Assembly: GCA_965248545.1 (NCBI GenBank)
Contig: OZ252110.1
Coordinates: 3,906,001 to 3,970,000, forward strand
DNA from: Alteromonas_E sp965248545
Lineage (GTDB): Bacteria > Pseudomonadota > Gammaproteobacteria > Enterobacterales > Alteromonadaceae
Reading direction: 5' to 3'
Length of the DNA: 64,000 nucleotides
Shown piece after piece: positions 18,442 to 28,512 of this stretch (positions are counted from its first letter, which is position 1; every line of letters begins with the position of its first letter). Made by a program: the position numbers and the translations under genes. Under the pieces are notes generated by a model that made no database searches, was not told the DNA's origin, and saw nothing but the letters and a program-made list of their open reading frames with translations.

Positions 18442-19116
18442 ATGGGCACCCCTCAGGTAACAAGCCTTTGTGACACATCGGCATTCTCAGTCAAAAACGT
18501 TGCGAGCCACTCGCTGTCGACGCGAACCGCCTCCGCGCAGCCCAAGATACTTGAAAACGTCTCGGTTCTATTTGTTGATATGCGCGGATACAGCTGCCTT
18601 GCGAGCCAACAAGGAACGCTTGAACAACATCAGTTCCTGCATCACGTTTACTCTCGGTTTGATTCCATTATTGAATCTCATCGAGTACAACGAGTGAAAA
18701 CCAATGGGGATCAATACATCGCCGCAGCCGGTATACACGCCGCCCATGAGAGCAGAAAAGATGAAATAGCAGCGCTGCGTATTTGTCACGCTGCGGTAGA
18801 GCTTTTAATCGCATTCAACCAGCTTGCCAAGGCACTGCCTTTCGCTTTGGGTTTGCGTATTGGGATAGCGTCGGGTGAAGTCGTCATCGCGCCAATTGGT
18901 CAAACTTCGACAGCTCCAGACTTATTTGGTTTACCGATGATCCTCGCGGCGCGACTCGAACAATTTTGCCATACGAACCAAATACTGGTTTGCGAACGAA
19001 CGCACCTAGCAACACGTTCATTCTTACCGAGTAGAACAGCTATCGATGCGGAACTAAAGGGCTTAGGCAGACAACGCTTTTTTCAACTCGACTTGCAAAC
19101 ACTGATGCGACGTTGA
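18442..19116 (+). CDS. Class III adenylate/guanylate cyclase-like protein with altered active site
   Basis: A 224-residue soluble protein made of a short N-terminal tail and one class III cyclase catalytic domain (about 38-200). The first metal-binding Asp is D46 in VLFVDMRGYS. K86 and D90 lie in VKTNGD, and D160-FG and R171 (AARLE) follow. The Asn four residues before the Arg, which is normally nearly invariant (VNxAAR), is Ile167 here (MILAAR), so activity may be lowered or lost. AGGAAG is five bases before ATG. It lies between purB and roxA where E. coli has phoPQ. No sensor domain is visible. Confidence 0.85.
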   Translation: MGTPQVTSLCDTSAFSVKNVASHSLSTRTASAQPKILENVSVLFVDMRGYSCLASQQGTLEQHQFLHHVYSRFDSIIESHRVQRVKTNGDQYIAAAGIHAAHESRKDEIAALRICHAAVELLIAFNQLAKALPFALGLRIGIASGEVVIAPIGQTSTAPDLFGLPMILAARLEQFCHTNQILVCERTHLATRSFLPSRTAIDAELKGLGRQRFFQLDLQTLMRR

Positions 19117-19170
19117 GCCTGGCGAGATACAATATACATTCCCCCTTCATTTTTTGAGCTTTAAAAATAC

Positions 19171-20316
19171 ATGACGTTTGTGACTGAACTGCGCACTTTT
19201 AATCAACAACAGTTTCTAGACGAATATTGGCAACAAAAGCCGTGTGTGATTCGCGGTCTACTGCCTGATTTTACCGATCCCATTGATGAACACGATTTGG
19301 CCGGCTTGGCCCAAGAGCCCGACGTCGACAGTCGTATCGTTAGCCGCAATAGCGACAATACGTGGCAGTTGCAACAAGGCCCGTTCGAGTCTTTCGAAGC
19401 CGTCTGCGTGGATCAATGGAGTTTGCTGGTTCAAGGCACTGACCGTTTTGTTCCGGAGCTCAATGAATTGATGGAAGCGTTTAAATTCATTCCCTATTGG
19501 CGGATGGATGACCTAATGGTGAGTTACAGTGTTCCTGGTGCTGGTGTTGGCGCTCATATTGATCAGTACGATGTATTTCTGATCCAGGGAAAAGGTAGCC
19601 GTCAATGGCAAGTAGGCAAACCGAACAATCAGGCTGAGTTTGACAATCAAGGGCTGTTGCAAGTCGATGATTTTGAGCCCTGTATCGACATCGTGGTTAA
19701 ACCGGGTGATGTGTTATACATTCCCCCTGGATGGCCGCATAAAGGGGAGACAATCGAAGCTGCACTCACCTACTCTGTTGGTTTCCGCGCCCCTGACACG
19801 GAGTTTATCGCGGGAGCCCTACAAGACTTTCTTATCCAGCAGCCCGTGTATAACCAACGTTTTAGCGATCCAAAGCCCAACTACAAAGGACACTTTGCTC
19901 AGGTATCCAGCACCGCAATCGAGCAATTGAAACAGATGCTGTCAGATTGTATGGGTAGCCCCCAATTCACCCAACATCTGACAGCAGCGCTCAGTCAGCA
20001 AAATTTGACCGACGAAGCACAAGAAATCGCCGAAATTAGCAAACAAGAAATCCTGGATGCGATGCAAAACGGTGATTTTTTGCATCGTCGTGAAGGCCTA
20101 CGTCCATTGTTTAGCGAAATCGATCATGGCGATCATTGGCTATATCTAGATGGCGAGGCCATTAAAATTGGCGCAATGATGTGGCCCATAGTTTTGCCGT
20201 TGGTAGAATTCACGAGTATTCAACTGACCGACGATTTGCCGGAAGATATGCTCGATCCATACGCGGCGCTAGTGCAGTTTTTGGTAGAGCGTCAATGGTG
20301 GTATCTAGAGGATTAG
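19171..20316 (+). CDS. roxA: Ribosomal protein L16 arginine hydroxylase RoxA (YcfD)
   Basis: A 381-residue JmjC-type 2-oxoglutarate/Fe(II) oxygenase, similar in length to E. coli RoxA (373). The iron triad is H129 and D131 in AHIDQYDVF and H190 in PPGWPHKG. The C-terminal dimerisation and winged-helix-like parts follow. RoxA hydroxylates an arginine of L16 in the large ribosomal subunit and promotes growth at low nutrient. Its place downstream of purB agrees with E. coli gene order. Confidence 0.92.
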   Translation: MTFVTELRTFNQQQFLDEYWQQKPCVIRGLLPDFTDPIDEHDLAGLAQEPDVDSRIVSRNSDNTWQLQQGPFESFEAVCVDQWSLLVQGTDRFVPELNELMEAFKFIPYWRMDDLMVSYSVPGAGVGAHIDQYDVFLIQGKGSRQWQVGKPNNQAEFDNQGLLQVDDFEPCIDIVVKPGDVLYIPPGWPHKGETIEAALTYSVGFRAPDTEFIAGALQDFLIQQPVYNQRFSDPKPNYKGHFAQVSSTAIEQLKQMLSDCMGSPQFTQHLTAALSQQNLTDEAQEIAEISKQEILDAMQNGDFLHRREGLRPLFSEIDHGDHWLYLDGEAIKIGAMMWPIVLPLVEFTSIQLTDDLPEDMLDPYAALVQFLVERQWWYLED

Positions 20317-20338
20317 CGATAAACGCCGTTACATGATC

Positions 20339-20362
20339 CGTCGACAGGTAAGCCTGTCGACG
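20339..20362. terminator. Strong hairpin between roxA and the convergent secreted-protein gene
   Basis: Perfect 10-bp stem CGTCGACAGG/CCTGTCGACG over loop TAAG. There is no T-tract, so termination is likely but not certain; it could also protect 3' ends. Confidence 0.5.
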
Positions 20363-20392
20363 AAGTCAGTGATTTAAAAACTAACCAACGTA

Positions 20393-20965
20393 TTAGTTAA
20401 TCGCATCGTCTAAGTCAGCAACAGGAAATGCTTTAGCAAACGCTTTTAACGACTCAGCATCGACATCATAAGTTTCAAATACGAGCATGCCACCACTTTT
20501 CATGGTGATTGTTAGGGTTACCTGATCACCGTCTTTAATAACCTGGCCGGTGCGGCGTTGAATACGAACCTTTTCACCACCTCCCGCTTGCATACCCAGT
20601 TGCGCGAGCGCAGAGAAAGCCCCCATTGCTGACCCGGTTGAGCCACCATTTAACGTTACGTAGATCGATTGCCCACCGTTAACATAATTTCGACTCGTCG
20701 TCTGAAAGCCCATGGCGCTTTGTTGTTCTAACTGTTCACCATTAAACCCTTCAACCTCATCTGGGAAGAATTGATTCACTTGGTCTTGCTGCATTTGTTC
20801 AAGCAAGGTTACACACCAACGCGCTTCTTCAAGCGCGCCCTCAATATCACCATCCTGAAACAGTTCTACTGCGCTTTTACAAGCTGTGTCGGGTGTATCA
20901 TCTGCAATTGCGAAGCCAGAGACACTAACGGCAAGAGATGCCATTAAAAATGAACGTTTAATCAT
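20393..20965 (-). CDS. Exported hypothetical protein
   Basis: A 190-residue protein with an N-terminal signal peptide (MIKRSFLMASLAVSVSGFAIA, probable cleavage after AIA/D). The mature part has two cysteines (C29 and C46) bracketing a short helical ELFQDGDIEGALEEARWC stretch resembling one TPR unit. A Gly-rich GGSTGSAMGAFSALAQLGMQAGGG segment then precedes a C-terminal beta-rich region. I do not recognise the family. AAGGA precedes ATG 20965. It is monocistronic. Confidence 0.75.
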   Translation of the reverse strand: MIKRSFLMASLAVSVSGFAIADDTPDTACKSAVELFQDGDIEGALEEARWCVTLLEQMQQDQVNQFFPDEVEGFNGEQLEQQSAMGFQTTSRNYVNGGQSIYVTLNGGSTGSAMGAFSALAQLGMQAGGGEKVRIQRRTGQVIKDGDQVTLTITMKSGGMLVFETYDVDAESLKAFAKAFPVADLDDAIN

Positions 20966-21137
20966 GAGTCTTTCCTTAACGTGCCGGACCAGAATAACTG
21001 GTTCGGTATGAATAAAGTTGTCTCTACCACATAAAGAGACTGTAAAACCCTACTTTAACAAAGGGAATTTGTTAGCTCTACCCCTGCGCGACAATTCTAG
21101 TCATTGATTGCGTACTTTGAGATGAATACAGCAACGA

Positions 21138-21554
21138 CTATCCTTGTTGCCAAAGACGCTCATTCATTTCCAATTCGAACAAGTTTTCTGCACGCGCCTC
21201 GAGTAACGTCGCATACTCAAGTTGAGTTTTATCATTGCCCATTTGATTGCGCACGTTTTCGGCTTGTAGTTGCCATTTGAGCGCAAAGTGTTTAAGTGCA
21301 GCTCGAGCACTGTCAGCAACCGAAACAGGCACGTAGTCAACTGGCAAGTCGCCGCTGATAACCCAAAGCTGTTGGTCATCGTTGGTGTTTATTTTCCACA
21401 CGGCAACCAGCGGAGCAAGGTAGCGGCTATCTTCAGCAACAACGGATTGAAACAGTAAGCCATTTTCTGCCAAGTGGCGATTCGCCTTTTGAAATTGTTC
21501 TTTGGCCCACTCGGCTAATTGCTCTTGATTTTGGGGCTGCTGTTGGTTTTGCAT
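21138..21554 (-). CDS. DUF4826 family protein
   Basis: A 138-residue soluble protein. The pattern FQKANRHLAENGLLFQSVVAEDSRYLAPLVAVWKI and the following WVISGDLPVDY fit what I remember of DUF4826, a small family of unknown function in Alteromonadales and relatives. It starts seven bases after the ydiJ-like gene ends on the same strand, so the two are probably cotranscribed. Confidence 0.7.
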   Translation of the reverse strand: MQNQQQPQNQEQLAEWAKEQFQKANRHLAENGLLFQSVVAEDSRYLAPLVAVWKINTNDDQQLWVISGDLPVDYVPVSVADSARAALKHFALKWQLQAENVRNQMGNDKTQLEYATLLEARAENLFELEMNERLWQQG

Positions 21555-21561
21555 AAATATC

Positions 21562-24500
21562 CTAATTGTTATTTTTAATCGTATCCGCTAGAACTTGCAG
21601 CGGGTGTAAAGGTTTGAATTGTTCGTACCGTGCCACTTGGCTTCTGCACGAGTAACCTGTCGCCAAGATTTGATGTTGCTGCGCAGAGGAAACAGCATCC
21701 TGCCAACTCAATGCATAAATACCGGCACTCGCTTCAGCATTTTCTGCTTCATGCCCGTAGGTCCCCGCCATACCACAGCATCCTACAGGGGTAGCCACAA
21801 GCTTTAAGCCAAAACGTTCAAATATGCGCTGCCACTGCTTTTCGGAGGTTGGCAAAGCGGTTTTTTCGGTGCAATGGCTCAACAGTTTGTATTCTATCGT
21901 GTTATCCGGTTGGTTTGTGACGTGAGTATTGTCGATAATGTTTATTAGCCACTCTTGTACTGTGTGAACTGTAAACTCTCCTCGCTTTTCACCTAACGCC
22001 TTGTTGTATTCATCTCGATAACAAAGCACCAACGACGCATCAACACCTATCATCGGCATACCGAGCGCGTAAATTTCATTTAAAAATGCTGAGGTGGTTT
22101 TCGCCGTCGCTGCAAATCGTTCTAAAAACCCTTTAACGTGTTGCGGCTTACCGTTTGGCTTAAACGGCAAGATAACCGGAGTAAGACCGAGACCTTTAAT
22201 TAGCTCAGCACAGTCAGCCACCACCTGAGCATCATAGAACGAGGTAAACGGGTCTTGAACAATAAGCACGGTTGACTTGCGCTGTTGTTCGGTTAGTTTT
22301 TGCAGAGCACTCAATGAGAAAGGCTCGCACACTGCCTTAGTTCGAGCGCTCAAGTTAGGCACCGACAATTTGGGGGTGTCAATATAACCGATACTTTTCT
22401 TCAGTACCTTTTGCGACAAAGGGTTCTGTACTAACGCATTGAATAGCTTGGGCATCTTCGCACTTAACGGCGCTATCCATTCTACATTCGCGACGAAATG
22501 GTCTTTCAACGGTCGCATGTATCGCTGGTAATAAATGGATAAAAATTTTGCCCTGAATTCCGGTACATCTACGCCAACCGGACATTGGCTTGAACAGGAT
22601 TTGCACGCCAAGCAACCATCCATGACTTCCTTCACTTCATGGGAAAAATCCTGTTGGCCGTGTTTGTTCCTACTATTCACCCAACGCTCCCAAATTGATG
22701 TCGAGAACGAGGCTGCCTCTAAACGTTTTATATCCAGACCTTGATTGCCGAGCAGGCGCAACCACTCTCTGATCATGCCGGCGCGTCCCTTGGGAGAATG
22801 ACGTCGGTCGCGGGTAATTTTGCTCGACGGGCACATCGGCGAACTAGTGTCGTAGTTAAAACACAAGCCATTGCCATTGCAGCTCATCGCAGGCTCGAAT
22901 GCTTGGGTAAACTGAATAGGTATGGTCGCGTCTAGGTGACCGCGTTTCGGATCGGCAACCCTAACTAAAGACTCAGACGAATCGATCGGCGTGCAAATCT
23001 TGCCAGGATTCATTTGATTATGAGGATCGAAACTGGTCTTTATTTTACGCAATTCATTAAACAGTTCCTCACCAAAAAATTCAGGACCATATTCACTACG
23101 GTAGCCCTTACCGTGTTCGCCCCACATCAAACCACCGTATTTCGCAACCAATGCGACCACTTGGTCTGAGATTGTCAGCATTAACTTTTCTTGTTCAGGA
23201 TCACACATGTCCAATGCTGGCCTAACGTGCAGTACTCCGGCATCAACGTGACCAAACATGCCGTACTTGAGCTTGTGGCTATCTAACAGCGCACGAAACT
23301 CCATAATAAAATCCGCCAAGTTTTCCGGTGGCACTGCAGTATCCTCAGCAAACGCAATCGGTTTGCGTGTGCCTTTGGTTTTACCCAACAAGCCAACCGC
23401 TTTTTTTCGCATGGCGTAAATCTTAGCGATGTCTGCTGTGTCATAGGTAATTTGATAGCCAATGACCCCTTGCTGTTGGTCGGCAATAGTCTTATCTAAC
23501 GTGTCGCTTAAGTGCTCAATTCGTTGATTGATCTCTGCCAACGACTCACTGTTGTATTCGACCATATTCAAGCCCAACAACTCACGATCAGGTACATCCG
23601 TGATCAGATCGCTAATGCTGTGCCAAATGATATCGGTTTTGGCAAGGTTCAATACGTTGCTGTCCACCGTTTCAACTGATGTTGCATTTGCTGCGACCAT
23701 CGCAGGTGCATGTCGCAAGGCAGCTTCAAAGCTATCGTATTTGATATTGACCAATGCTTTGTGTTTTGGGATTGGGGTAATATCCAATTTAGCTTCAGCA
23801 ATGAACGCCAGAGAACCTTCAGACCCAGTCAACACTCGTGTCATATCAACATATGCAAGCGAGTCATCAGTCGCGTGCTCAAGATCATAGCCCGTCAGGA
23901 AACGATTCAGGCGCGGGAATTTTGCGAGTATCGCATCGCGTTTACCAATGCAGGTTTCCACTAATTGCTGATTGATTTTGTGGCTGCGGCCTCCTTGCGT
24001 TGTAGCCGAAATAGAAGTTGCTTCAACAGCGCAGGTATTGACCACATCGCCGTTCGCAAGGACGGCAGTCAGACCTAATACATGGTCACTGGTTTTACCG
24101 TATACCAGTGAGCCTTGCCCTGAAGCATCGGTGTTGATCATGCCACCTATGGTAGCTCGGTTACTGGTTGATAAATCGGGCGAGAAAAAGAAACCATAAG
24201 GTCGCAAAAAATCATTTAATGCGTCTTTAACCAGGCCTGCTTGTACCTTTACCCAGCGCTCCTCAGCATTGATTTCCAGTACCTGATTCATATATCGGCT
24301 GATATCTACCACGATACCATTGGTCAGCGACTGCCCATTAGTGCCCGTACCGCCGCCACGTGCTGAAAACTTAATGTTTACATTCTGTGCCGCAAGTGCG
24401 CCTAGTTCGGACAAGTCATCTACTGATTTCGGATAGACCACAGCTTGCGGCATTGCTTGATAGATTGAATTATCCGTCGCTACTGCCAATCGACTCGAAT

Positions 24501-24603
24501 AACTGTGTTCAATATCACCGGTAAATGCACTGCTGCGCAAAAGCTCAAGAAAATCCAAGTAATCTTGTTGAATAGACGTTTCAGGGGGAACAACCGGCAA
24601 CAT
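21562..24603 (-). CDS. ydiJ: YdiJ-type D-2-hydroxyglutarate dehydrogenase (FAD and Fe-S)
   Basis: A 1013-residue protein matching E. coli YdiJ (1018). It has an N-terminal FAD_binding_4 domain (RGGGTGTNGQSLTNG, STSNRATIGGMINTDASGQGS), an FAD-oxidase C domain, and a cysteine segment CNGNGLCFNYDTSSPMCPS. The ferredoxin-type CLACKSCSSQCPVG and a C-terminal CCG domain (CCGMAGTYGHE) complete it. YdiJ oxidises D-2-hydroxyglutarate and passes electrons to an acceptor not known here. ATG 24603 is preferred over the adjoining in-frame TTG 24606; GGAG lies upstream. Confidence 0.9.
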   Translation of the reverse strand: MLPVVPPETSIQQDYLDFLELLRSSAFTGDIEHSYSSRLAVATDNSIYQAMPQAVVYPKSVDDLSELGALAAQNVNIKFSARGGGTGTNGQSLTNGIVVDISRYMNQVLEINAEERWVKVQAGLVKDALNDFLRPYGFFFSPDLSTSNRATIGGMINTDASGQGSLVYGKTSDHVLGLTAVLANGDVVNTCAVEATSISATTQGGRSHKINQQLVETCIGKRDAILAKFPRLNRFLTGYDLEHATDDSLAYVDMTRVLTGSEGSLAFIAEAKLDITPIPKHKALVNIKYDSFEAALRHAPAMVAANATSVETVDSNVLNLAKTDIIWHSISDLITDVPDRELLGLNMVEYNSESLAEINQRIEHLSDTLDKTIADQQQGVIGYQITYDTADIAKIYAMRKKAVGLLGKTKGTRKPIAFAEDTAVPPENLADFIMEFRALLDSHKLKYGMFGHVDAGVLHVRPALDMCDPEQEKLMLTISDQVVALVAKYGGLMWGEHGKGYRSEYGPEFFGEELFNELRKIKTSFDPHNQMNPGKICTPIDSSESLVRVADPKRGHLDATIPIQFTQAFEPAMSCNGNGLCFNYDTSSPMCPSSKITRDRRHSPKGRAGMIREWLRLLGNQGLDIKRLEAASFSTSIWERWVNSRNKHGQQDFSHEVKEVMDGCLACKSCSSQCPVGVDVPEFRAKFLSIYYQRYMRPLKDHFVANVEWIAPLSAKMPKLFNALVQNPLSQKVLKKSIGYIDTPKLSVPNLSARTKAVCEPFSLSALQKLTEQQRKSTVLIVQDPFTSFYDAQVVADCAELIKGLGLTPVILPFKPNGKPQHVKGFLERFAATAKTTSAFLNEIYALGMPMIGVDASLVLCYRDEYNKALGEKRGEFTVHTVQEWLINIIDNTHVTNQPDNTIEYKLLSHCTEKTALPTSEKQWQRIFERFGLKLVATPVGCCGMAGTYGHEAENAEASAGIYALSWQDAVSSAQQHQILATGYSCRSQVARYEQFKPLHPLQVLADTIKNNN

Positions 24604-24803
24604 CAACTGCGTGTCTCCAATTCAAGCCAAAGGCTGATTATACAAGCCGTAGGTGTAAAACCAAACAGCTTAAACCGTGATTTTGCTCGCAATACTTCGA
24701 AACATTTCTACGCTTTATCGGTCTATTTAAACAGCTATACTATAAAAACGGGCGTGTATAGACGAAAACACGCATTGTTAAAGGTTTTACGAAGAGGACG
24801 GCT

Positions 24804-25019
24804 ATGCTTGCTAAAACAGTACGAACCATCGCTGGTGCGAGTTTAGTGGCCGTTGGCGTGGTTTTTACCATTATACCCGGCTCAATTTTACTCGTTATCG
24901 CGGGCTTATTTATTCTAAGCTATGACTACGCGATTGCGCGTCGTTGGCTTAAAGTCTCACAAGATCTGTTCAGCCAAGGAGCCAGAAAACTAGATCGTTG
25001 GTTGCTCAATCGTCGCTAA
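24804..25019 (+). CDS. Small membrane protein, PGPGW-like
   Basis: A 71-residue protein with a hydrophobic hairpin (about residues 8-42) and a basic C-terminal tail. The IIPGSILLVIAGLFILSYDYAIARRWL stretch resembles PGPGW-type putative transmembrane proteins, with the PGPGW motif reduced to IPGS. GAGG lies six bases before the ATG. Function unknown. Confidence 0.7.
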   Translation: MLAKTVRTIAGASLVAVGVVFTIIPGSILLVIAGLFILSYDYAIARRWLKVSQDLFSQGARKLDRWLLNRR

Positions 25020-25032
25020 CAGATGAATCAAT

Positions 25033-25070
25033 AAAAAAGGCCTAAGGAAGCAATTCCTTAGGCCTTTTTT
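25033..25070. terminator. Strong bidirectional terminator between PGPGW-like gene and ppsA
   Basis: A 17-bp perfect stem (25033-25049 with 25054-25070; core GGCCTAAGGAA) over loop GCAA, with A- and T-tracts as its outer part. Confidence 0.93.
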
Positions 25071-25114
25071 GTTCTCTGGCTATTGCCGTTAGAAGGCGCT
25101 AGCGTTCGATACTC

Positions 25115-27487
25115 TTATCCGTGATTTTCAGCAAGATACAACCAAGTCTCGACGACTGTGTCAGGGTTCAAAGACACACTATCAATGCCCTGCTCTACCA
25201 GCCAAGCAGCGAAGTCTTCGTGGTCTGATGGCCCTTGTCCACAAATTCCAACATATTTACCACGTGCTTTTGCAGCCTTGATTGCCATGGACAACAATGC
25301 TTTAACCGCATCATTGCGTTCGTCAAACAAGTGGGCGATAACACCAGAGTCTCGATCAAGACCTAACGTTAATTGGGTCAAATCATTTGAACCAATAGAG
25401 AATCCGTCGAAGATATCCAGGAACTGGTCTGCCAATAATGCATTTGATGGCAGCTCACACATCATGATAACGCGTAGGCCATTCTCACCTTGCTTCAAGC
25501 CTTGCTCTGCAAGCAACTCAATGACCTTGCGTCCTTCTTCCAACGTACGCACAAATGGGATCATGATTTCGACGTTGGTCAAGCCCATCTTATTGCGAAC
25601 ACGCTTGATCGCTTCACATTCAAGTGCGAAACAGTCGCGGAAGTCTTCCGAGATGTAGCGGCTCGCGCCACGGAAGCCAAGCATTGGGTTTTCTTCATCA
25701 GGCTCGTATTGGTAACCACCGACCAAGTTGAAATATTCATTCGACTTAAAGTCTGACATACGCACAATCACTTTCTCAGGCGAGAATGCTGCGCCAATAG
25801 TTGAAATGCCTTCAACCAATTTCTCAATGTAGAATTCGACTGGTGACGCATAACCCGCAATCATGTCGTTGATTTCGTCTTTTAAATCTTCCGGCTGATC
25901 GTCAAAGTTCAGCAAGGCTTTCGGGTGAACGCCAATCATTCTGTTGATAATGAACTCTAAACGAGCCAAACCCACACCAGCGTGAGGTAGGCGGCCGAAG
26001 TCAAATGCACGATCAGGATTACCTACGTTCATCATGACTTTTAGCGGTAGATCAGGCATTGAATCGATGCGAGACGTTACGACATCAAAATCTAGCTGTT
26101 GATTGTAGATGTAACCGGTATCGCCCTCTGCACAAGAAACGGTCACATTGTCACCGCTCTCAATGGAGTCAGTCGCATTTGCACAGCCGACGACCGCAGG
26201 GATACCTAATTCGCGAGCAATGATTGCTGCGTGACAGGTACGTCCGCCTCGGTTAGTCACAATCGCTGAGGCTTTCTTCATGATCGGTTCCCAATCCGGG
26301 TCAGTCATGTCAGTAACTAACACATCACCCGGTTGGATTTTGTTCATTTCTTCAATTGACGCCAACACTTTTGCTTGGCCTTTACCAATTTTGTGACCGA
26401 TTGCACGGCCTTCGCAAATGACTTTCGCGTTGCCTTTTAGCTGAAAGCGCTCAATAACTTGCATGTCTTCGCGAGAGCGAACCGTTTCAGGGCGGGCTTG
26501 TACAATATACAACTTGCCATCGACACCATCTTTGGCCCACTCAATGTCCATTGGACGCTTGTAGTGCTGCTCAATGATTTGAGCTTGCTTGGCCAGCACC
26601 ATGATCTCATCGTCATTCAACGAAAACTGGTGCGACAATTTGTGCTCAACGTCTACGATTTCGACCTGTTTTCCATGGTCCAAATCGGTTGAGTAAATCA
26701 TCTTCGTTAACTTGCTGCCAAGATTACGTCTAACAATCGCAGGATTTCCAGCGTTTAGAGTTGGCTTGTGAACATAGAATTCGTCTGGGTTTACTGCACC
26801 CTGTACAACCATCTCACCCAAGCCGTAAGAACTAGTGATAAACACCACGTCTTCAAAGCCACTCTCGGTGTCGATCGTGAACATAACACCCGATGAAGCA
26901 ATATCACTGCGCACCATGCGTTGAATACCAGCACTCAGTGCGACACCTTTGTGGTCATAGCCTTGGTGAACACGGTATGAAATTGCGCGGTCGTTAAACA
27001 ACGACGCAAATACGTGTTTGATTGCTACCATGACAGCGTCATAGCCCTTAACATTCAAAAACGTTTCTTGCTGTCCAGCAAAAGATGCGTCCGGCATGTC
27101 TTCCGCAGTCGCAGATGAACGAACCGCAAATGACGCTTCATCGCCTGCGTCACCTTGAAGTTCATCAAATGCCGTGTGGATGGCTTGCTCAAGCTCTGGT
27201 TGGAATGGCGTATCAATGATCCACTCGCGGATCATTTTGCCGGTTTTGGCTAGGGCATCCACATCGTCCACGTCAAGCGCATCAAGAACGTCGTGAATGC
27301 GCGCCTCAAGGCCGCTTTGTTCCAAGAACTCGTTAAATGCGTCAGCAGTTGTGGCAAAACCACCCGGCACTTGAACGCCAGCGTTCGCCAAGTTGGAAAT
27401 CATCTCACCAAGAGAGGCGTTTTTTCCGCCCACTCTACCAACATCTTGCATACCTAACTGCTGATACCAAAGTACGTAATCTTGCAC
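25115..27487 (-). CDS. ppsA: Phosphoenolpyruvate synthase
   Basis: A 790-residue enzyme (E. coli 792) that converts pyruvate, ATP and water to PEP, AMP and phosphate for gluconeogenesis. It has an N-terminal ATP-grasp domain starting VGGKNASLGEM, the phosphohistidine domain GGRTCHAAIIARELG, and the C-terminal PEP-binding barrel with CGQGPSDH. Translation starts at GTG 27487 with GGAGG eight bases upstream. It is divergent from its regulator ppsR across a 181-base gap. Confidence 0.97.
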   Translation of the reverse strand: MQDYVLWYQQLGMQDVGRVGGKNASLGEMISNLANAGVQVPGGFATTADAFNEFLEQSGLEARIHDVLDALDVDDVDALAKTGKMIREWIIDTPFQPELEQAIHTAFDELQGDAGDEASFAVRSSATAEDMPDASFAGQQETFLNVKGYDAVMVAIKHVFASLFNDRAISYRVHQGYDHKGVALSAGIQRMVRSDIASSGVMFTIDTESGFEDVVFITSSYGLGEMVVQGAVNPDEFYVHKPTLNAGNPAIVRRNLGSKLTKMIYSTDLDHGKQVEIVDVEHKLSHQFSLNDDEIMVLAKQAQIIEQHYKRPMDIEWAKDGVDGKLYIVQARPETVRSREDMQVIERFQLKGNAKVICEGRAIGHKIGKGQAKVLASIEEMNKIQPGDVLVTDMTDPDWEPIMKKASAIVTNRGGRTCHAAIIARELGIPAVVGCANATDSIESGDNVTVSCAEGDTGYIYNQQLDFDVVTSRIDSMPDLPLKVMMNVGNPDRAFDFGRLPHAGVGLARLEFIINRMIGVHPKALLNFDDQPEDLKDEINDMIAGYASPVEFYIEKLVEGISTIGAAFSPEKVIVRMSDFKSNEYFNLVGGYQYEPDEENPMLGFRGASRYISEDFRDCFALECEAIKRVRNKMGLTNVEIMIPFVRTLEEGRKVIELLAEQGLKQGENGLRVIMMCELPSNALLADQFLDIFDGFSIGSNDLTQLTLGLDRDSGVIAHLFDERNDAVKALLSMAIKAAKARGKYVGICGQGPSDHEDFAAWLVEQGIDSVSLNPDTVVETWLYLAENHG

Positions 27488-27668
27488 TCTTAAAGCCTCC
27501 GGCTAATTTGCTAAATCATAGGGTTTGTGTTTTTAGTAACGCTGCCTTACATTCTATTAATAATGATGTGGCATGCTTTATGTCGGTGCGATTTTAGAAT
27601 GCCGTTGATAACAAAGTAAAATTTAATTTTTTTCTGTAATTAATTTACGACAATGTTAAGGAGATGTT

Positions 27669-28481
27669 GTGCGCACAGCTTTTTATGTTTCTGATGGAAC
27701 AGCTATAACTTCTGAGGTTTTTGGCCATGCATTACTATCCTTATTCCCGCTAGAGCTGACTCATACGACGATTCCATTCGTTGAAACAGAAGAGCAAGCA
27801 CACGAAGTCTTAACAAAAATATCTGAAAGTTTTCAAGAAAGTGGTGAGAGACCGTTAGTTTTTTACACCATCGTCAATACTAATGTGCGTGACATCATAG
27901 CGACGTCAGTTGGGATCAACTACAACTTTCTCGACCAATTTGTTGCGCCTTTGGAAAAAGTGCTAGGTGTCCCATCTAAACCGGAAAAACACCGAACCCA
28001 CAGTATTCACGAAACAACCTATGACATCAGAATTGAGGCGGTGAACTATGCACTCGCTAATGATGATGGCTCAAACCTCAAAGACTATCATGAAGCAGAC
28101 ATCATATTAGTGGGCGTATCGCGCTCGGGTAAAACACCCACCAGTCTATATCTAGCATTACAGTACGGTATTAAAGCTGCAAACTATCCGTTTACCGAAG
28201 AAGATATGGGCGATATTTTAAAAATGCCCCCAGCGTTGCGACGTTTTAAACATAAACTGTTCGGCTTAACAATAGCGCCCGACCGTTTGCATCAAATCCG
28301 TTCTGAACGTCGTGCCAATAGTCGCTATGCGTCATTAAAACAATGCCGAATGGAACTAAGGGAAGTCGAAAACCTATACCGGAAAGAAAAGATCCCATTT
28401 CTAAACAGTACAAAATATTCGATTGAAGAAATTTCCGCCAAGATACTTGCGGCGACAGGTTTGCAGCGACGTAAACACTGA
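27669..28481 (+). CDS. ppsR: PEP synthase regulatory protein PpsR (kinase/pyrophosphorylase)
   Basis: A 270-residue DUF299 protein (E. coli PpsR 277) that inactivates PpsA by ADP-dependent phosphorylation and reactivates it by phosphorolysis. The P-loop is VGVSRSGKTPTS. The start is GTG 27669, supported by AAGGAG five bases upstream; the N-terminus then reads RTAFYVSDGTAITSE, as in the family. Its neighbour ppsA is its target. Confidence 0.95.
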   Translation: MRTAFYVSDGTAITSEVFGHALLSLFPLELTHTTIPFVETEEQAHEVLTKISESFQESGERPLVFYTIVNTNVRDIIATSVGINYNFLDQFVAPLEKVLGVPSKPEKHRTHSIHETTYDIRIEAVNYALANDDGSNLKDYHEADIILVGVSRSGKTPTSLYLALQYGIKAANYPFTEEDMGDILKMPPALRRFKHKLFGLTIAPDRLHQIRSERRANSRYASLKQCRMELREVENLYRKEKIPFLNSTKYSIEEISAKILAATGLQRRKH

Positions 28482-28488
28482 TTTTAAC

Positions 28489-28512
28489 GCCGAGTCTCTA
28501 CTCGGCTTTTTT
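28489..28512. terminator. Terminator after ppsR, overlapping the rnfH stop
   Basis: GCCGAGT/ACTCGGC stem with a 4-base loop and six T. The convergent rnfH stop codon (28498-28500) lies in the hairpin. Confidence 0.82.

Noticed and set aside
20339..20362. Insertion-sequence terminal repeat
   Set aside because: The two arms are only four bases apart, so it is a hairpin, not element ends; no transposase is present.
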